Source: Thermoleophilia bacterium
Lineage (GTDB): Bacteria > Actinomycetota > Thermoleophilia > BMS3ABIN01
DNA length: 49,324 bases
NCBI GenBank assembly: GCA_020053595.1
Contig: JAGVMV010000006.1
Coordinates: 1-49,324, forward strand
Reading direction: 5' to 3'
The notes under the pieces are model-generated. The model did no database searches, was not told the DNA's origin, and saw only the letters and a list, made by a program, of their open reading frames with translations. Shown here piece by piece: positions 42,167 through 49,324 of this stretch (position 1 is the stretch's first letter; every line of letters starts with the position of its first letter). Both the position numbers and the translations under genes were made by a program.

Positions 42167-42607
42167 TTGGAAGGCAAAGCTGAAGTAATTCAAATTTCAA
42201 CCCCGGGCGCGAGCCCTGAGCAGAAAAGATATGGTGCAATCCTGGATGTGGCCATGAAAATCGGCCTGCTGGTGCTCGTGGCCGCCTTTGTCCTCTATCT
42301 TATCGGGGTGCCCAAGCCCCATGTTCCGGTGGGCGACGTGTCCGCTAACTGGGGTAAGAAGGTCGGTGACTACCTTGAAGTGACCCAGATCGAAAGAGGC
42401 TGGTCCTGGACGAAGCATCTGGGGCAGAGCGACTTTCTCACCTTTGCTCCCATCGCCTTTCTGGCGTCGGTCACGGTTATCTGCTACCTGACGATCCTGC
42501 CGATCTTTTTCAAGCGGAAAGATTTTATCTACGCCACTCTCGTGATTGCTGAAGTGATGGTGCTGGTGCTGGCGGCATCCGGAGTGCTTCCCTCGGGAGG
42601 TCATTGA
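42167..42607 (+). CDS. TSUP-associated membrane protein
   Basis: 146 residues, three TM helices (KIGLLVLVAAFVLYLIG; FAPIAFLASVTVICYLTILP; YATLVIAEVMVLVLAASGV) with a soluble loop containing GWSWTKHLGQSDF. It recalls DUF1634-like proteins found beside TSUP permeases, though I am not certain of the family. TTG start with AAAGGAGG 4 bp upstream. One base separates its stop from the next gene. Confidence 0.75.
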   Translation: MEGKAEVIQISTPGASPEQKRYGAILDVAMKIGLLVLVAAFVLYLIGVPKPHVPVGDVSANWGKKVGDYLEVTQIERGWSWTKHLGQSDFLTFAPIAFLASVTVICYLTILPIFFKRKDFIYATLVIAEVMVLVLAASGVLPSGGH

Positions 42608-42608
42608 C

Positions 42609-43445
42609 ATGGCTGAAGTCTGCCCGATAAACAATCTGGAAAAAATCCTGCTGGCCACTGACGGCTCCGAGTTCAGTTCCGGCGCCGTCAAGGAGGCCAT
42701 CAACATGGCCGGCAAGTGCTCGAGCAGGATTACTGCCATAGCTGTGGTCGAGGCCAACGAGGAATACGCCTCCGAGGCTCCCCAACTGGTTGAGAAGGCC
42801 GAAGCCGAGGCGGTGGAGAACCTCGCATCCGTGAAGGAACAGGCGGTGGCCGCCGGCGCCGAGTGCGATACCGCCGTGCATACCGGCGACAGCCCTTACA
42901 GGATCATCGTTGACGAGGCCAAAAAGAACGGCTCCGAGCTGATCATCATGGGTCGCCGCGGCAGGACCGGCATCGCCAAGGTTGCCATGGGCAGCGTCAC
43001 CGCCAGGGTCATCGGCCATGCTCCCTGTGATGTACTGGTAGTCCCCCGGGATGGCGCTGATGATTACAAGAAAATTCTGGTAGCCACCGATGGATCACCG
43101 CATGGCGAAGCCGCCGCGGCCGAGGCCATCAAGATGGCGAAAAAAACAGACGGCTCGATCATAGCTCTCTCCGTCGCTCATTCAGACAGCAAAAAAGATG
43201 AAGCCGAGCAGGCTGTCCTCAAAGTCAAACAGATAGCCGAAGCCGGAGGAATCGCCTGCGAGACCCTGGTTTCTACCGGCAAGAATTATGTCGAGATCGT
43301 GGAAAAAGCTAAAGAAAAGAACGCCAGCCTGATCGTGGTCGGCTGCCACGGCCGAACCGGGCTGGGCCGGCTGCTGATGGGCAGCGTCACCGAGCGGGTC
43401 ATCGGGCATGCTCCCTGCGCGGTGCTGGTCACGCGGGTTTCGTAG
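42609..43445 (+). CDS. Tandem universal stress protein (two UspA domains)
   Basis: 278 residues, two UspA domains of about 140 each. Both have the ATP-binding pattern G-x2-G-x9-G-(S/T): GRRGRTGIAKVAMGS and GCHGRTGLGRLLMGS; each domain starts with KILxATDGS. Such proteins bind ATP and help cells survive energy or redox stress, and genes for them often sit beside transporters. Starts 1 bp after the upstream membrane protein with GGGAGG before ATG. Confidence 0.93.
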   Translation: MAEVCPINNLEKILLATDGSEFSSGAVKEAINMAGKCSSRITAIAVVEANEEYASEAPQLVEKAEAEAVENLASVKEQAVAAGAECDTAVHTGDSPYRIIVDEAKKNGSELIIMGRRGRTGIAKVAMGSVTARVIGHAPCDVLVVPRDGADDYKKILVATDGSPHGEAAAAEAIKMAKKTDGSIIALSVAHSDSKKDEAEQAVLKVKQIAEAGGIACETLVSTGKNYVEIVEKAKEKNASLIVVGCHGRTGLGRLLMGSVTERVIGHAPCAVLVTRVS

Positions 43446-43493
43446 AGCCTAGAGCCACGTAGCACTCTCTGGATAGCTTTCCGCCGCACGGGG

Positions 43494-43499
43494 TATACT
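43494..43499 (+). promoter_or_regulatory. Possible -10 box before the single-domain Usp gene
   Basis: TATACT at 43494-43499, 34 bp before the ATG. The best -35 (TGGATA) is weak, so this Usp gene may also be read from upstream. Confidence 0.35.
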
Positions 43500-43532
43500 G
43501 CTTAGGCAAACAAACGCTTCCGGGGAGGCAAC

Positions 43533-44009
43533 ATGGCCAAGAAGATACTTGTAGCCACAGATGGTTCTGACCAGGCGAAGGATGCTATTTCCCTGGCGAT
43601 TCAGCTAGCGGAAAAGCAGGGCCTGGGACTGGTTGCCCTTCGCGTTGTCGATGTCGACCGGTACGCTTCAGAGTTCGAAGCTGTTCGTGATGTCGTCATG
43701 AGGGAACTTGCAGAACAGGCCCAACGTATTCTGGATGATGCCAAAGCCCAGGCGGAAGCGGCCGGTCTCTCCCTTGATTCACAGGTCCGCCACGGCGACT
43801 CTTCCCGGGAGATCATTCGTTTTGCCCAGGAAAACGACGATGTAGTGATGATCGTCATGGGCGCCTCAGGACGCCGCCAGCTTGGCCGCCAGCTCATCGG
43901 CAGCACGGCGGAGCGGGTCGTGCGCCAGGTGGGCAGGGACCTTCCATGTGCGGTGGTCGTCGTGCCGAGCCTGGCGACGACGCCGGATGCCCGGCTGAAA
44001 CTGGCGTAA
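43533..44009 (+). CDS. Universal stress protein (single UspA domain)
   Basis: 158 residues: KKILVATDGSDQAKDAI at the start and GASGRRQLGRQLIGSTAERV (ATP motif G-x2-G-x9-G-S) near the end, with VRHGDSSREII in between. It converges with the next gene; the 55-bp gap holds no clear terminator. GGGGAGG before ATG. Confidence 0.93.
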   Translation: MAKKILVATDGSDQAKDAISLAIQLAEKQGLGLVALRVVDVDRYASEFEAVRDVVMRELAEQAQRILDDAKAQAEAAGLSLDSQVRHGDSSREIIRFAQENDDVVMIVMGASGRRQLGRQLIGSTAERVVRQVGRDLPCAVVVVPSLATTPDARLKLA

Positions 44010-44064
44010 TATCGGGTTCAGTTGGATGTCAGCCCGTTGGTCTTCAGGTCTTATAGCTGGGCAA

Positions 44065-44916
44065 TCAATCCGGCTTGGTAACGAATACCGCGCATGGGGA
44101 CAGGCCGATAACCTTTTCCGCGACGCTGCCGAGGAATATTTTTTTCAGCCCGGTCAGCCCGCGGCTGCCCACGAAGATGATGCCGGCATTGTTCTCCCGG
44201 GCATAGCCCGTGATCTCAGCGGCCGGATCGCCGTGCAACAACTGCGTATGCAATTCCACGCCCGCGCCGCTGGCGCGCGCCGCCGCCTCTTCGAGGACTG
44301 TCTTTGCTTTTTCATCGAGTTTATCCACGACTCCCGATGCATCCGCATAGTGTTCGGGGTGCATGTCGACGACAGTAAGGCCGGTAACACTGCCGCTGTG
44401 CGTTTTACCGAGTTCAATAGCTTTTGTCAGGGCTTTTGCGCTGTCGGCTGATCCATCAGTCGCGACTATTATATTATCCCAACTGATCTCGGCGTCGCGT
44501 GGGATGACCAGGACATCTGTCGAAGCGTGCACGATGACCTTTGCGGTGACGCTGCCCATGAGCATCCGTTCCACGCGGTGCAGGCCGCGACGTCCCATGA
44601 CGATCAGGGTGCAACTCTCGTTTTCCGCGACGTCGATGATCTGCTCGAACGCTTCACCCTTGGCTACATCTATGTTCACACGGGCCGATTCGGAGCCGAT
44701 GATTTCCCGTGCCGCCTGTGTCAGCTCCTCCGTCGGTCCGCGCAGCAGGCTCTGGACATCGTGGATGCCCACGAGTTCCAGGTCTCCCTCGTAAGCCGGC
44801 ACGACGATCAGAACCTTGATCCAGCTGTCTTCGAACTTCGAGAGTATCTGGCTCAGGGCGTTCCGGCTCGACTCAGAGCCGTCGAACGCCACCAGTATCT
44901 TGTTGTAGTTGCCCAT
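44065..44916 (-). CDS. Tandem universal stress protein (two UspA domains)
   Basis: 283 residues, two UspA domains. ATP motifs: GRRGLHRVERMLMGSVTAKV and GSRGLTGLKKIFLGSVAEKV. The domain starts are KILVAFDGSESSRNAL and NIIVATDGSADSAKAL. The ATG overlaps the TSUP stop (TGATG), so permease and stress protein are made together. It is the last gene of the minus-strand operon. Confidence 0.93.
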   Translation of the reverse strand: MGNYNKILVAFDGSESSRNALSQILSKFEDSWIKVLIVVPAYEGDLELVGIHDVQSLLRGPTEELTQAAREIIGSESARVNIDVAKGEAFEQIIDVAENESCTLIVMGRRGLHRVERMLMGSVTAKVIVHASTDVLVIPRDAEISWDNIIVATDGSADSAKALTKAIELGKTHSGSVTGLTVVDMHPEHYADASGVVDKLDEKAKTVLEEAAARASGAGVELHTQLLHGDPAAEITGYARENNAGIIFVGSRGLTGLKKIFLGSVAEKVIGLSPCAVFVTKPD

Positions 44917-46247
44917 CAGGCCCTTCCTGCCATGGCCGCTTCTTTTTCCTCGATCCTGGATCTGGCGATGCCCTTAATCATGGCGGCGGTTATAATGCCA
45001 CCGGCGACCAGGAGGGCGGCAATCAGCGCCCAGAAGCTGATGCTATCAAGTAGACTGGTCAGGTTCTTGTCGAGAGAAATGATGTTTAGATGCGCCAGAT
45101 AAACGGGCACCTTCACGCCCCTGCTGACGGCAACGATGAGCATGACTGTCCCCATGACCAGCTTGATGGTGTGATCCCTGACATAAGTGGTTCCCAGGGC
45201 GCCAAGCTGCACACCGAGCAGGGAAGTGGCCAGGATGATCAGCACCAGCCTGATGTCAATCAGTCCGGCGAGGGCCCATTGTATTGAACCCCACATGCCC
45301 ATGACGAAAGCAACCAGCAGTTCTGTTGCGCTCGCGACCATGGCGGTGGCCCCGATCATGTAAACCATGCCGGGCACACCGACAAAGCCGCCTACCGCGA
45401 TGGTCGCGGCCAGCAGTCCGGTGGCAAAACCGACCGGCAGGGTCACCCAGGCTGAGATGACGACATCCGCCTTCTTGAAATGGATCATTGGCGGAATCTT
45501 TATCTTCTGCATCCGGGCTGCCAGTTTGGGAGTTTTGACTTCCGTTTCACCCTTGGCCGTGGTCACGGCATCCTTGAAAATAATGCCGCCGACGACCACG
45601 AGGATGATTACGAAAACGAAGCTGACATAGAGGTCCGAACCGGCGCTGCCCCATGTATCCAGAATCCATTTCTGAATCTGAAAACCTACCTGGACGCCAG
45701 CTATGGATGATCCGGCGATTACCAGGCCGAGCTTCACATCAACCTGACCATAGCGGAACCGCTTATAGGTGCCCACCATCGCCTTGGGGAACTTGTGGCA
45801 CATATTGCTGGCCACGGCGACTGCTCCCGGTGCTCCCAGCGACATCATCGCGGGCGTCAGCACGAAGGCGCCGCCCGAGCCGATGAAGCCGCTAAGCAGG
45901 CCACCTACCAGACCCACTATCAGCAGGGCGATCAATTTGTCTCTGGTGAGGCCGAGAAACATCGGTGTTATCTCCGTGGCTGTCTCCGAGCCATCGGTGT
46001 TGCTGAACGACACCATTGCCTTGTCATCAATCTTGATATCTTCCGGCTTTATCGATTCATCCAGCTTGACGGTTGTGGGTTCATTAGTGTCCGAAGGGAC
46101 AAACGTCGCTGTATGGGAGGATCCGTTTACCTCGGTGAACGATCCTATTTTGAAATTAGACGGTGGCGCGCTCTCCGCGAAAGCAGCGGGAGCGAACACC
46201 ATCGACATAAACACTGCCATAAAAAGTACCACGATCCATTTTTTCAT
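44916..46247 (-). CDS. TSUP family permease with periplasmic N-terminal domain
   Basis: 443 residues. Signal peptide (WIVVLFMAVFMSMVFAPAAF), then about 75 residues outside the membrane (beta-rich, FVPSDTNEPTTVKLDESIK), then about nine TM helices with the family motifs GGLLSGFIGSGGAFVLTPAM and ATIAVGGFVGVPGMVYMIGA. The extra external domain sets it apart from the plus-strand TSUP permease. ATG 46247 with AGGAAAG is chosen; an earlier in-frame ATG lies too close to its Shine-Dalgarno sequence. The substrate is probably a small sulfur-containing anion, by family only. Confidence 0.87.
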   Translation of the reverse strand: MKKWIVVLFMAVFMSMVFAPAAFAESAPPSNFKIGSFTEVNGSSHTATFVPSDTNEPTTVKLDESIKPEDIKIDDKAMVSFSNTDGSETATEITPMFLGLTRDKLIALLIVGLVGGLLSGFIGSGGAFVLTPAMMSLGAPGAVAVASNMCHKFPKAMVGTYKRFRYGQVDVKLGLVIAGSSIAGVQVGFQIQKWILDTWGSAGSDLYVSFVFVIILVVVGGIIFKDAVTTAKGETEVKTPKLAARMQKIKIPPMIHFKKADVVISAWVTLPVGFATGLLAATIAVGGFVGVPGMVYMIGATAMVASATELLVAFVMGMWGSIQWALAGLIDIRLVLIILATSLLGVQLGALGTTYVRDHTIKLVMGTVMLIVAVSRGVKVPVYLAHLNIISLDKNLTSLLDSISFWALIAALLVAGGIITAAMIKGIARSRIEEKEAAMAGRA

Positions 46248-46302
46248 CTTTCCTGCCATCTCCTTTGTCGCGATTGATATATGAATGGTGAATTGTGCTC
46301 GA

Positions 46303-46545
46303 TCAGTGCCCGGTGCCCTTGGCTGCCTGCAATCCGAGTATCGAGAGGACGTTACTGGCGAAGGAACCATGGACGATGGAGAAATACAGGGCGGTTGCGA
46401 TCGGCAGCACCGCGTATATCCCTCCCTTTACGAAATACTCCATTACCTGGTTCACGTGGGTGAACAGAAAATAGTATGAAGCCAGCGATAATCCTCCCAG
46501 CGCCAGCGCCTGGAGATACGGTTTTTTCTTTGCGGTTTTACTCAA
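46303..46545 (-). CDS. Small membrane protein in the TSUP operon
   Basis: 80 residues, two to three hydrophobic segments (ALALGGLSLASYYFLFTHV; GGIYAVLPIATALYFSIVHG), basic N-terminus. TTG start 46545 with GGGAG 7 bp upstream. It lies 55 bp before the TSUP gene in the sigma-54 operon and could be a permease partner. No family is recognised. Confidence 0.65.
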   Translation of the reverse strand: MSKTAKKKPYLQALALGGLSLASYYFLFTHVNQVMEYFVKGGIYAVLPIATALYFSIVHGSFASNVLSILGLQAAKGTGH

Positions 46546-46569
46546 GACAATGCTCCCTTTTCAGGTTTG

Positions 46570-47040
46570 TTAACTTGTTTTTTCCGTGACGAGTGCCAGC
46601 GGGCATCCCAGCTTTTCCCAGACACCGGTAAGCCTCTTCTGTTCGCTCGAACAATCAGCGTTTAGGGCTTCGGTGGACTCGATCACCACGCAAACGAGGT
46701 CGCGGCGATCTTTGGCGTACCTGATGAGCGCTTCCTTGATGCAGCCGCTCTTCCTCGTAACCTTGAGGGTGACTCCCTGCCGCCGCGCTTCCTCCTCGCA
46801 AAGTCCCAGCACTTCCGCGGCGCCACCGCCGGCGGCCGCCAGAACTTCCAGGCCCGCCTGCGTCCTGGCGGCGATGCTGAGTGCGTATTTGAGGGACTTG
46901 ACGTCGGTTTCCCTGCCGGTGAGGACCAGCAGTACTTTCCGGCCACCGCCAAGCATGTCGCGGGCGGTGTCGAACTCTCCGGCCTCGGCAAACGAGGCGG
47001 CCGAGAACAGTTCCTCCAGTTTTTTACTTATGCCGCTCAA
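46570..47040 (-). CDS. Usp-like protein with N-terminal KLE-FSA-SFAE segment
   Basis: 156 residues from TTG 47040. The first 30 contain KLEELFSAASFAEAGEF, which the neighbouring 61-residue protein also has. The remainder (VLLVLTGRETDVKSLKYALS onward, VCVVIESTEALNADC, PLALVTEK) has the strand-helix order of universal stress proteins but lacks the G-x2-G-x9-G ATP motif, so it probably does not bind ATP in the usual way. The true start is uncertain; the frame is open further upstream. Confidence 0.65.
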   Translation of the reverse strand: MSGISKKLEELFSAASFAEAGEFDTARDMLGGGRKVLLVLTGRETDVKSLKYALSIAARTQAGLEVLAAAGGGAAEVLGLCEEEARRQGVTLKVTRKSGCIKEALIRYAKDRRDLVCVVIESTEALNADCSSEQKRLTGVWEKLGCPLALVTEKTS

Positions 47041-47050
47041 GATCAGGGCC

Positions 47051-47236
47051 TCAGGCCTTGGGAGCGAGCTGGCCCTGATTGATGCGGGGCGTTCCCAGCT
47101 TGACCTCATCGACGGCCGGCTTCCGGCGCGGTTCGTCGGCGTTTTCCGCAACCATCTGCCTGGCGGTCTCGAATTCGCCTTCCTCCGCGAAAGAGATGGC
47201 GGAAAACATGTTTTCCAGTTTCCTTGACAGTTTCAT
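47051..47236 (-). CDS. Small protein with KLE-FSA-SFAE segment
   Basis: 61 residues: MKLSRKLENMFSAISFAEEG, then GEFETARQMVAEN and a Pro/basic tail. The first 30 residues are nearly the same as the N-terminus of the next gene's product. GGAGG lies 9 bp before the ATG. It is the first gene after the sigma-54 promoter. Function unknown. Confidence 0.75.
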   Translation of the reverse strand: MKLSRKLENMFSAISFAEEGEFETARQMVAENADEPRRKPAVDEVKLGTPRINQGQLAPKA

Positions 47237-47277
47237 CTGTTCAAACCTCCTTGGAGTGGTCTTTTGCTATTACAAGT

Positions 47278-47293
47278 AGCAACAACCGTGCCA
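47278..47293 (-). promoter_or_regulatory. Sigma-54 promoter
   Basis: Minus strand TGGCACGGTTGTTGCT: -24 element TGGCACG, four bases, -12 element TTGCT, preceded by T. It matches YTGGCACGRNNNTTGCW at every defined position. It faces the 47051-44065 gene block; predicted transcript start near 47267, about 30 bp before the first ATG. Confidence 0.85.
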
Positions 47294-47529
47294 ACTCCTG
47301 AAAAAAATCGTGATATTAATGTATATATCTGTGTAATGCCTGCTAATTAGGGATTTTAGAACAGCGTTGATTCTCATCGAAGTCGAGCGGACCAGCTCAA
47401 GGATGACAACTTTTGAAACAGAATAGTTACAAAAAGCAACAGAATTTCAGATTGTCAGGTATACAGTGAAAGACGGATGTTGCATCAAAAATGGCTAAGG
47501 TTGCATATTGCAATACGGAGCTATATATT
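47294..47529. promoter_or_regulatory. Divergent control region between the sigma-54 operon and the kinase gene
   Basis: About 240 bp, AT-rich, no gene. GATAT and ATATC flank a short centre at about 47311-47328, some 20-35 bp beyond the -24 element, and TTGCA-TAT-TGCAA lies at about 47501-47513. Either could be an activator site. No good sigma-70 promoter for the kinase stands out. Confidence 0.35.
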
Positions 47530-48927
47530 ATGAACATGAGGCTTTATCCGGATAGCCTGAGGCAAAAGATAATGATCGGCTACATTGCGGGGGCCGCGCT
47601 GGTCTTCGCCTTCGCCCTGCTCAGCTGGAGCAACCTGAATACGCAGCAGCAGATCGTCTCCTCGGGGGAGACCGTGTCGAGCCTGTTCGACACCACCCTG
47701 GAGATCCGGCGCTTCGAGAAGAACTATTTTCTCTACCAAACGGGTGAAGATTATGCCGAGCTTCGCTCATACATAGATCAGGCTGACGAACTTCTCGACA
47801 GGCAGGAACTCAACCTGTTCACGACCCCGGAGGTGATTTCCGGCCTCAAGGAAAAACTCAGGACCTATGGCGATTTGCTCGGGGAGGACGTCTCTGCGCC
47901 GGGTAGCGCCGGTGATCCTGCCCTCGAGGCCATGATCCGCGAGAAGGGTAAGGAGATCGTCACCACGGGTGAGCAGATATCCGCGAACCGGGTCAAGATC
48001 AACAGGCAGTCACTGGATTCGGCCAAGAGAAATCTTCTTGTTGGCATCGGTCTGCTGTGGGTCGCGGTTTTTGCCGGCGGGTTCATTTTTTCCCGCAAGG
48101 CGGTGCGGCCGCTTTCCGTTTTGGAAAAGCATATGGTACGCATAACCGCCGGAGAATTTTCGCTCATTCCGGTCAAGTTCAGGGATCGTGAGTTCGTCTC
48201 GCTCAAAGCCGCGTTCAACAAGATGCTGCTCGAATTGCGCGAGAGGCAGGACTACCTGGTCGAATCCGAAAAATACGCCGCTTTGGGCACCCTGTTATTC
48301 GGTGTCGCCCATGAGCTGAACAACCCGCTCGCCAACATCTCTACCTCAGCCCAGATACTGAGGGAAGAAATCGACGAAGGGAACATCGAATATCAGAAGG
48401 AGCTCCTCGAGCAAATAACAGAGGAAACCCACCGCGCGCGGCACATCGTCGGATCTGTTCTCAATTATTCGCGCTCGAAGGAAAGAATGACTTTTCAGCT
48501 TAAGGATGCCGTGGAGGAAACAGTCCGCCTGATCAAGGCCGAGGTGCCGGCGAACATAGTCCTGCAGGTCGACATCCCCGAAGGCCTGACAGTCTACGCC
48601 GACAGGCAGAAGATACAGCAGGTGATAATCAATCTGGTCAAGAACGCCATCGACGCCATCGAGGGCGAGGGTAGAGTCCGCGTGCTGGCTCTGAAGCTGG
48701 ACGAAAAGAACGTGGAGATCGTCGTCATCGACAACGGCGCCGGCATGGAGAGCGATGAACTGGAAAAGATATTCAATCCCTTTTATACCAGCAAGAAGGA
48801 AGGATACGGCCTGGGCCTGTTCATCGTACACAATATAATCACGGATTACGGCGGGACCATAAGCGTCGACAGTTATCCCGGCAAAGGGACTACATTCAAC
48901 ATTGTGCTTCCCATGAAGGAGTCATGA
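47530..48927 (+). CDS. Membrane sensor histidine kinase
   Basis: 465 residues. TM1 (IAGAALVFAFALLSW), an external helical sensor of about 140 residues (ETVSSLFDTTLEIRRFEKNY type), TM2 (LLVGIGLLWVAVFAGGFIF), HAMP, then HisKA with the phosphoacceptor His in FGVAHELNNPLANISTSAQI and the ATPase boxes NLVKNAIDAI (N), DNGAGM (G1), GYGLGLFIVHNI (G2) and GKGTTF. This is the NtrB/AtoS-like form that pairs with NtrC-type regulators. ATG 47530 with GGAG 9 bp upstream is preferred to an earlier in-frame ATG at 47491. Confidence 0.92.
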   Translation: MNMRLYPDSLRQKIMIGYIAGAALVFAFALLSWSNLNTQQQIVSSGETVSSLFDTTLEIRRFEKNYFLYQTGEDYAELRSYIDQADELLDRQELNLFTTPEVISGLKEKLRTYGDLLGEDVSAPGSAGDPALEAMIREKGKEIVTTGEQISANRVKINRQSLDSAKRNLLVGIGLLWVAVFAGGFIFSRKAVRPLSVLEKHMVRITAGEFSLIPVKFRDREFVSLKAAFNKMLLELRERQDYLVESEKYAALGTLLFGVAHELNNPLANISTSAQILREEIDEGNIEYQKELLEQITEETHRARHIVGSVLNYSRSKERMTFQLKDAVEETVRLIKAEVPANIVLQVDIPEGLTVYADRQKIQQVIINLVKNAIDAIEGEGRVRVLALKLDEKNVEIVVIDNGAGMESDELEKIFNPFYTSKKEGYGLGLFIVHNIITDYGGTISVDSYPGKGTTFNIVLPMKES

Positions 48928-48929
48928 AA

Positions 48930-49324
48930 ATGGATCAGACAGGACGGCTGCTGATCGTCGAGGATGAAAAGACGGCGCTCAAGAACCTGCAGCATGTGAT
49001 GAAAAAAGAAGGTTACGAGGTAACCGGGACGCTCAGCGGCCCGAACGCCCTGCAGCTCCTGGAGAAAGAAGAGTTTGATGTCGTGCTGACGGACCTGAAG
49101 ATGGAGAAGGTGGACGGCGTGGAGGTCCTGGAAAAAAGCAGGCAGCTCTATCCCGATTCAGAGGTCATCATGATTACGGCCTACGCATCCATCCCCTCGG
49201 CGGTGGAAACAATGAAAAAAGGCGCCTACGATTACATCGCCAAACCCTTTAACCTCGACGACGTCAGGAAGGCCGTCAGGTCAGCCCTGGAAAAGGTGGC
49301 GCTGAAAAAAGAGAACACCCTGCT
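48930..49324 (+). CDS. NtrC-like response regulator, 3' end cut by the window
   Basis: 131 residues visible, a receiver domain: acidic pocket IVEDEKTA, phosphoacceptor Asp in VVLTDLKMEKVDG, switch Thr in VIMITAYASIPSAVE and Lys in DYIAKPFNLDDV. The style and the linker (ALEKVALKKENTLL) are those of NtrC/AtoC proteins, whose next part would be a sigma-54 activating AAA+ domain, beyond this window. The start overlaps or follows the kinase stop by 2 bp; ATG 48930 has better spacing to AAGGAG than the ATG at 48924. Likely controls the divergent sigma-54 operon. Confidence 0.85.
   Translation, partial: MDQTGRLLIVEDEKTALKNLQHVMKKEGYEVTGTLSGPNALQLLEKEEFDVVLTDLKMEKVDGVEVLEKSRQLYPDSEVIMITAYASIPSAVETMKKGAYDYIAKPFNLDDVRKAVRSALEKVALKKENTL

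Overview
The window (about 49.3 kb) comes from a free-living bacterium of moderately high G+C with many GTG and TTG starts. Its traits are a proton-pumping complex I, rubrerythrin and Rrf2 stress control, a sigma-54 promoter beside an NtrC-like two-component system, and a decaying defence/toxin island. I cannot fix the phylum from sequence alone. The TTG starts and core gene content would fit a deep-branching actinobacterial lineage, but the sigma-54 promoter argues for something else (for example Desulfobacterota-like).

Core region 1 (1-27.4 kb). It opens with the end of a sugar-acid oxidation pair: a partial semialdehyde dehydrogenase and an FAH-family 2-keto-3-deoxy-pentonate dehydratase. 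A lipoprotein with a good terminator follows. All further genes to 27.4 kb are on the minus strand: an Rrf2 regulator with a rubrerythrin and a palindrome between them; a 12-gene complex I operon (nuoA-B-C-D-H, two fusion genes, J-K-L-M-N) with a clear promoter and structured leader; a CPBP protease/SPFH protein/NfeD protease/ABC-2 exporter cluster; a nitroreductase; an MTA phosphorylase with a PfkB kinase; and an FKBP lipoprotein. The complex I operon is the most unusual part. In the place of nuoI stand two fusion genes. One carries the first half of NuoI, a NuoE remnant and NuoF. The other carries a NuoG-type ferredoxin head, a GltD-like FAD/NADPH domain, ferredoxin clusters and the second half of NuoI.

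Accessory island (about 27.4-40.2 kb). The genes here are mixed in strand and composition. They include a HEPN gene and a ParE-type toxin-antitoxin pair framed by integron attC-like sites (no integrase in the window), DarT with an in-frame stop, DarG cut down to its macrodomain, a Phd/ParE pair, a twice-frameshifted gene, two Fic genes with operator-like palindromes over their promoters, and a type III restriction-modification locus with a frameshifted mod and an intact res. A second copy of the mod upstream region and first codons lies 5.2 kb upstream. A duplicated scrap of the next core gene (DUF1844) marks the right edge.

Core region 2 (40.3-49.3 kb). Two convergent blocks each combine a TauE/SafE-family (TSUP) permease with universal stress proteins and small membrane or accessory proteins. 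The minus-strand block has a near-perfect sigma-54 promoter. Diverging from it are a membrane histidine kinase and an NtrC-like response regulator (cut by the window end), probable controllers of that promoter.
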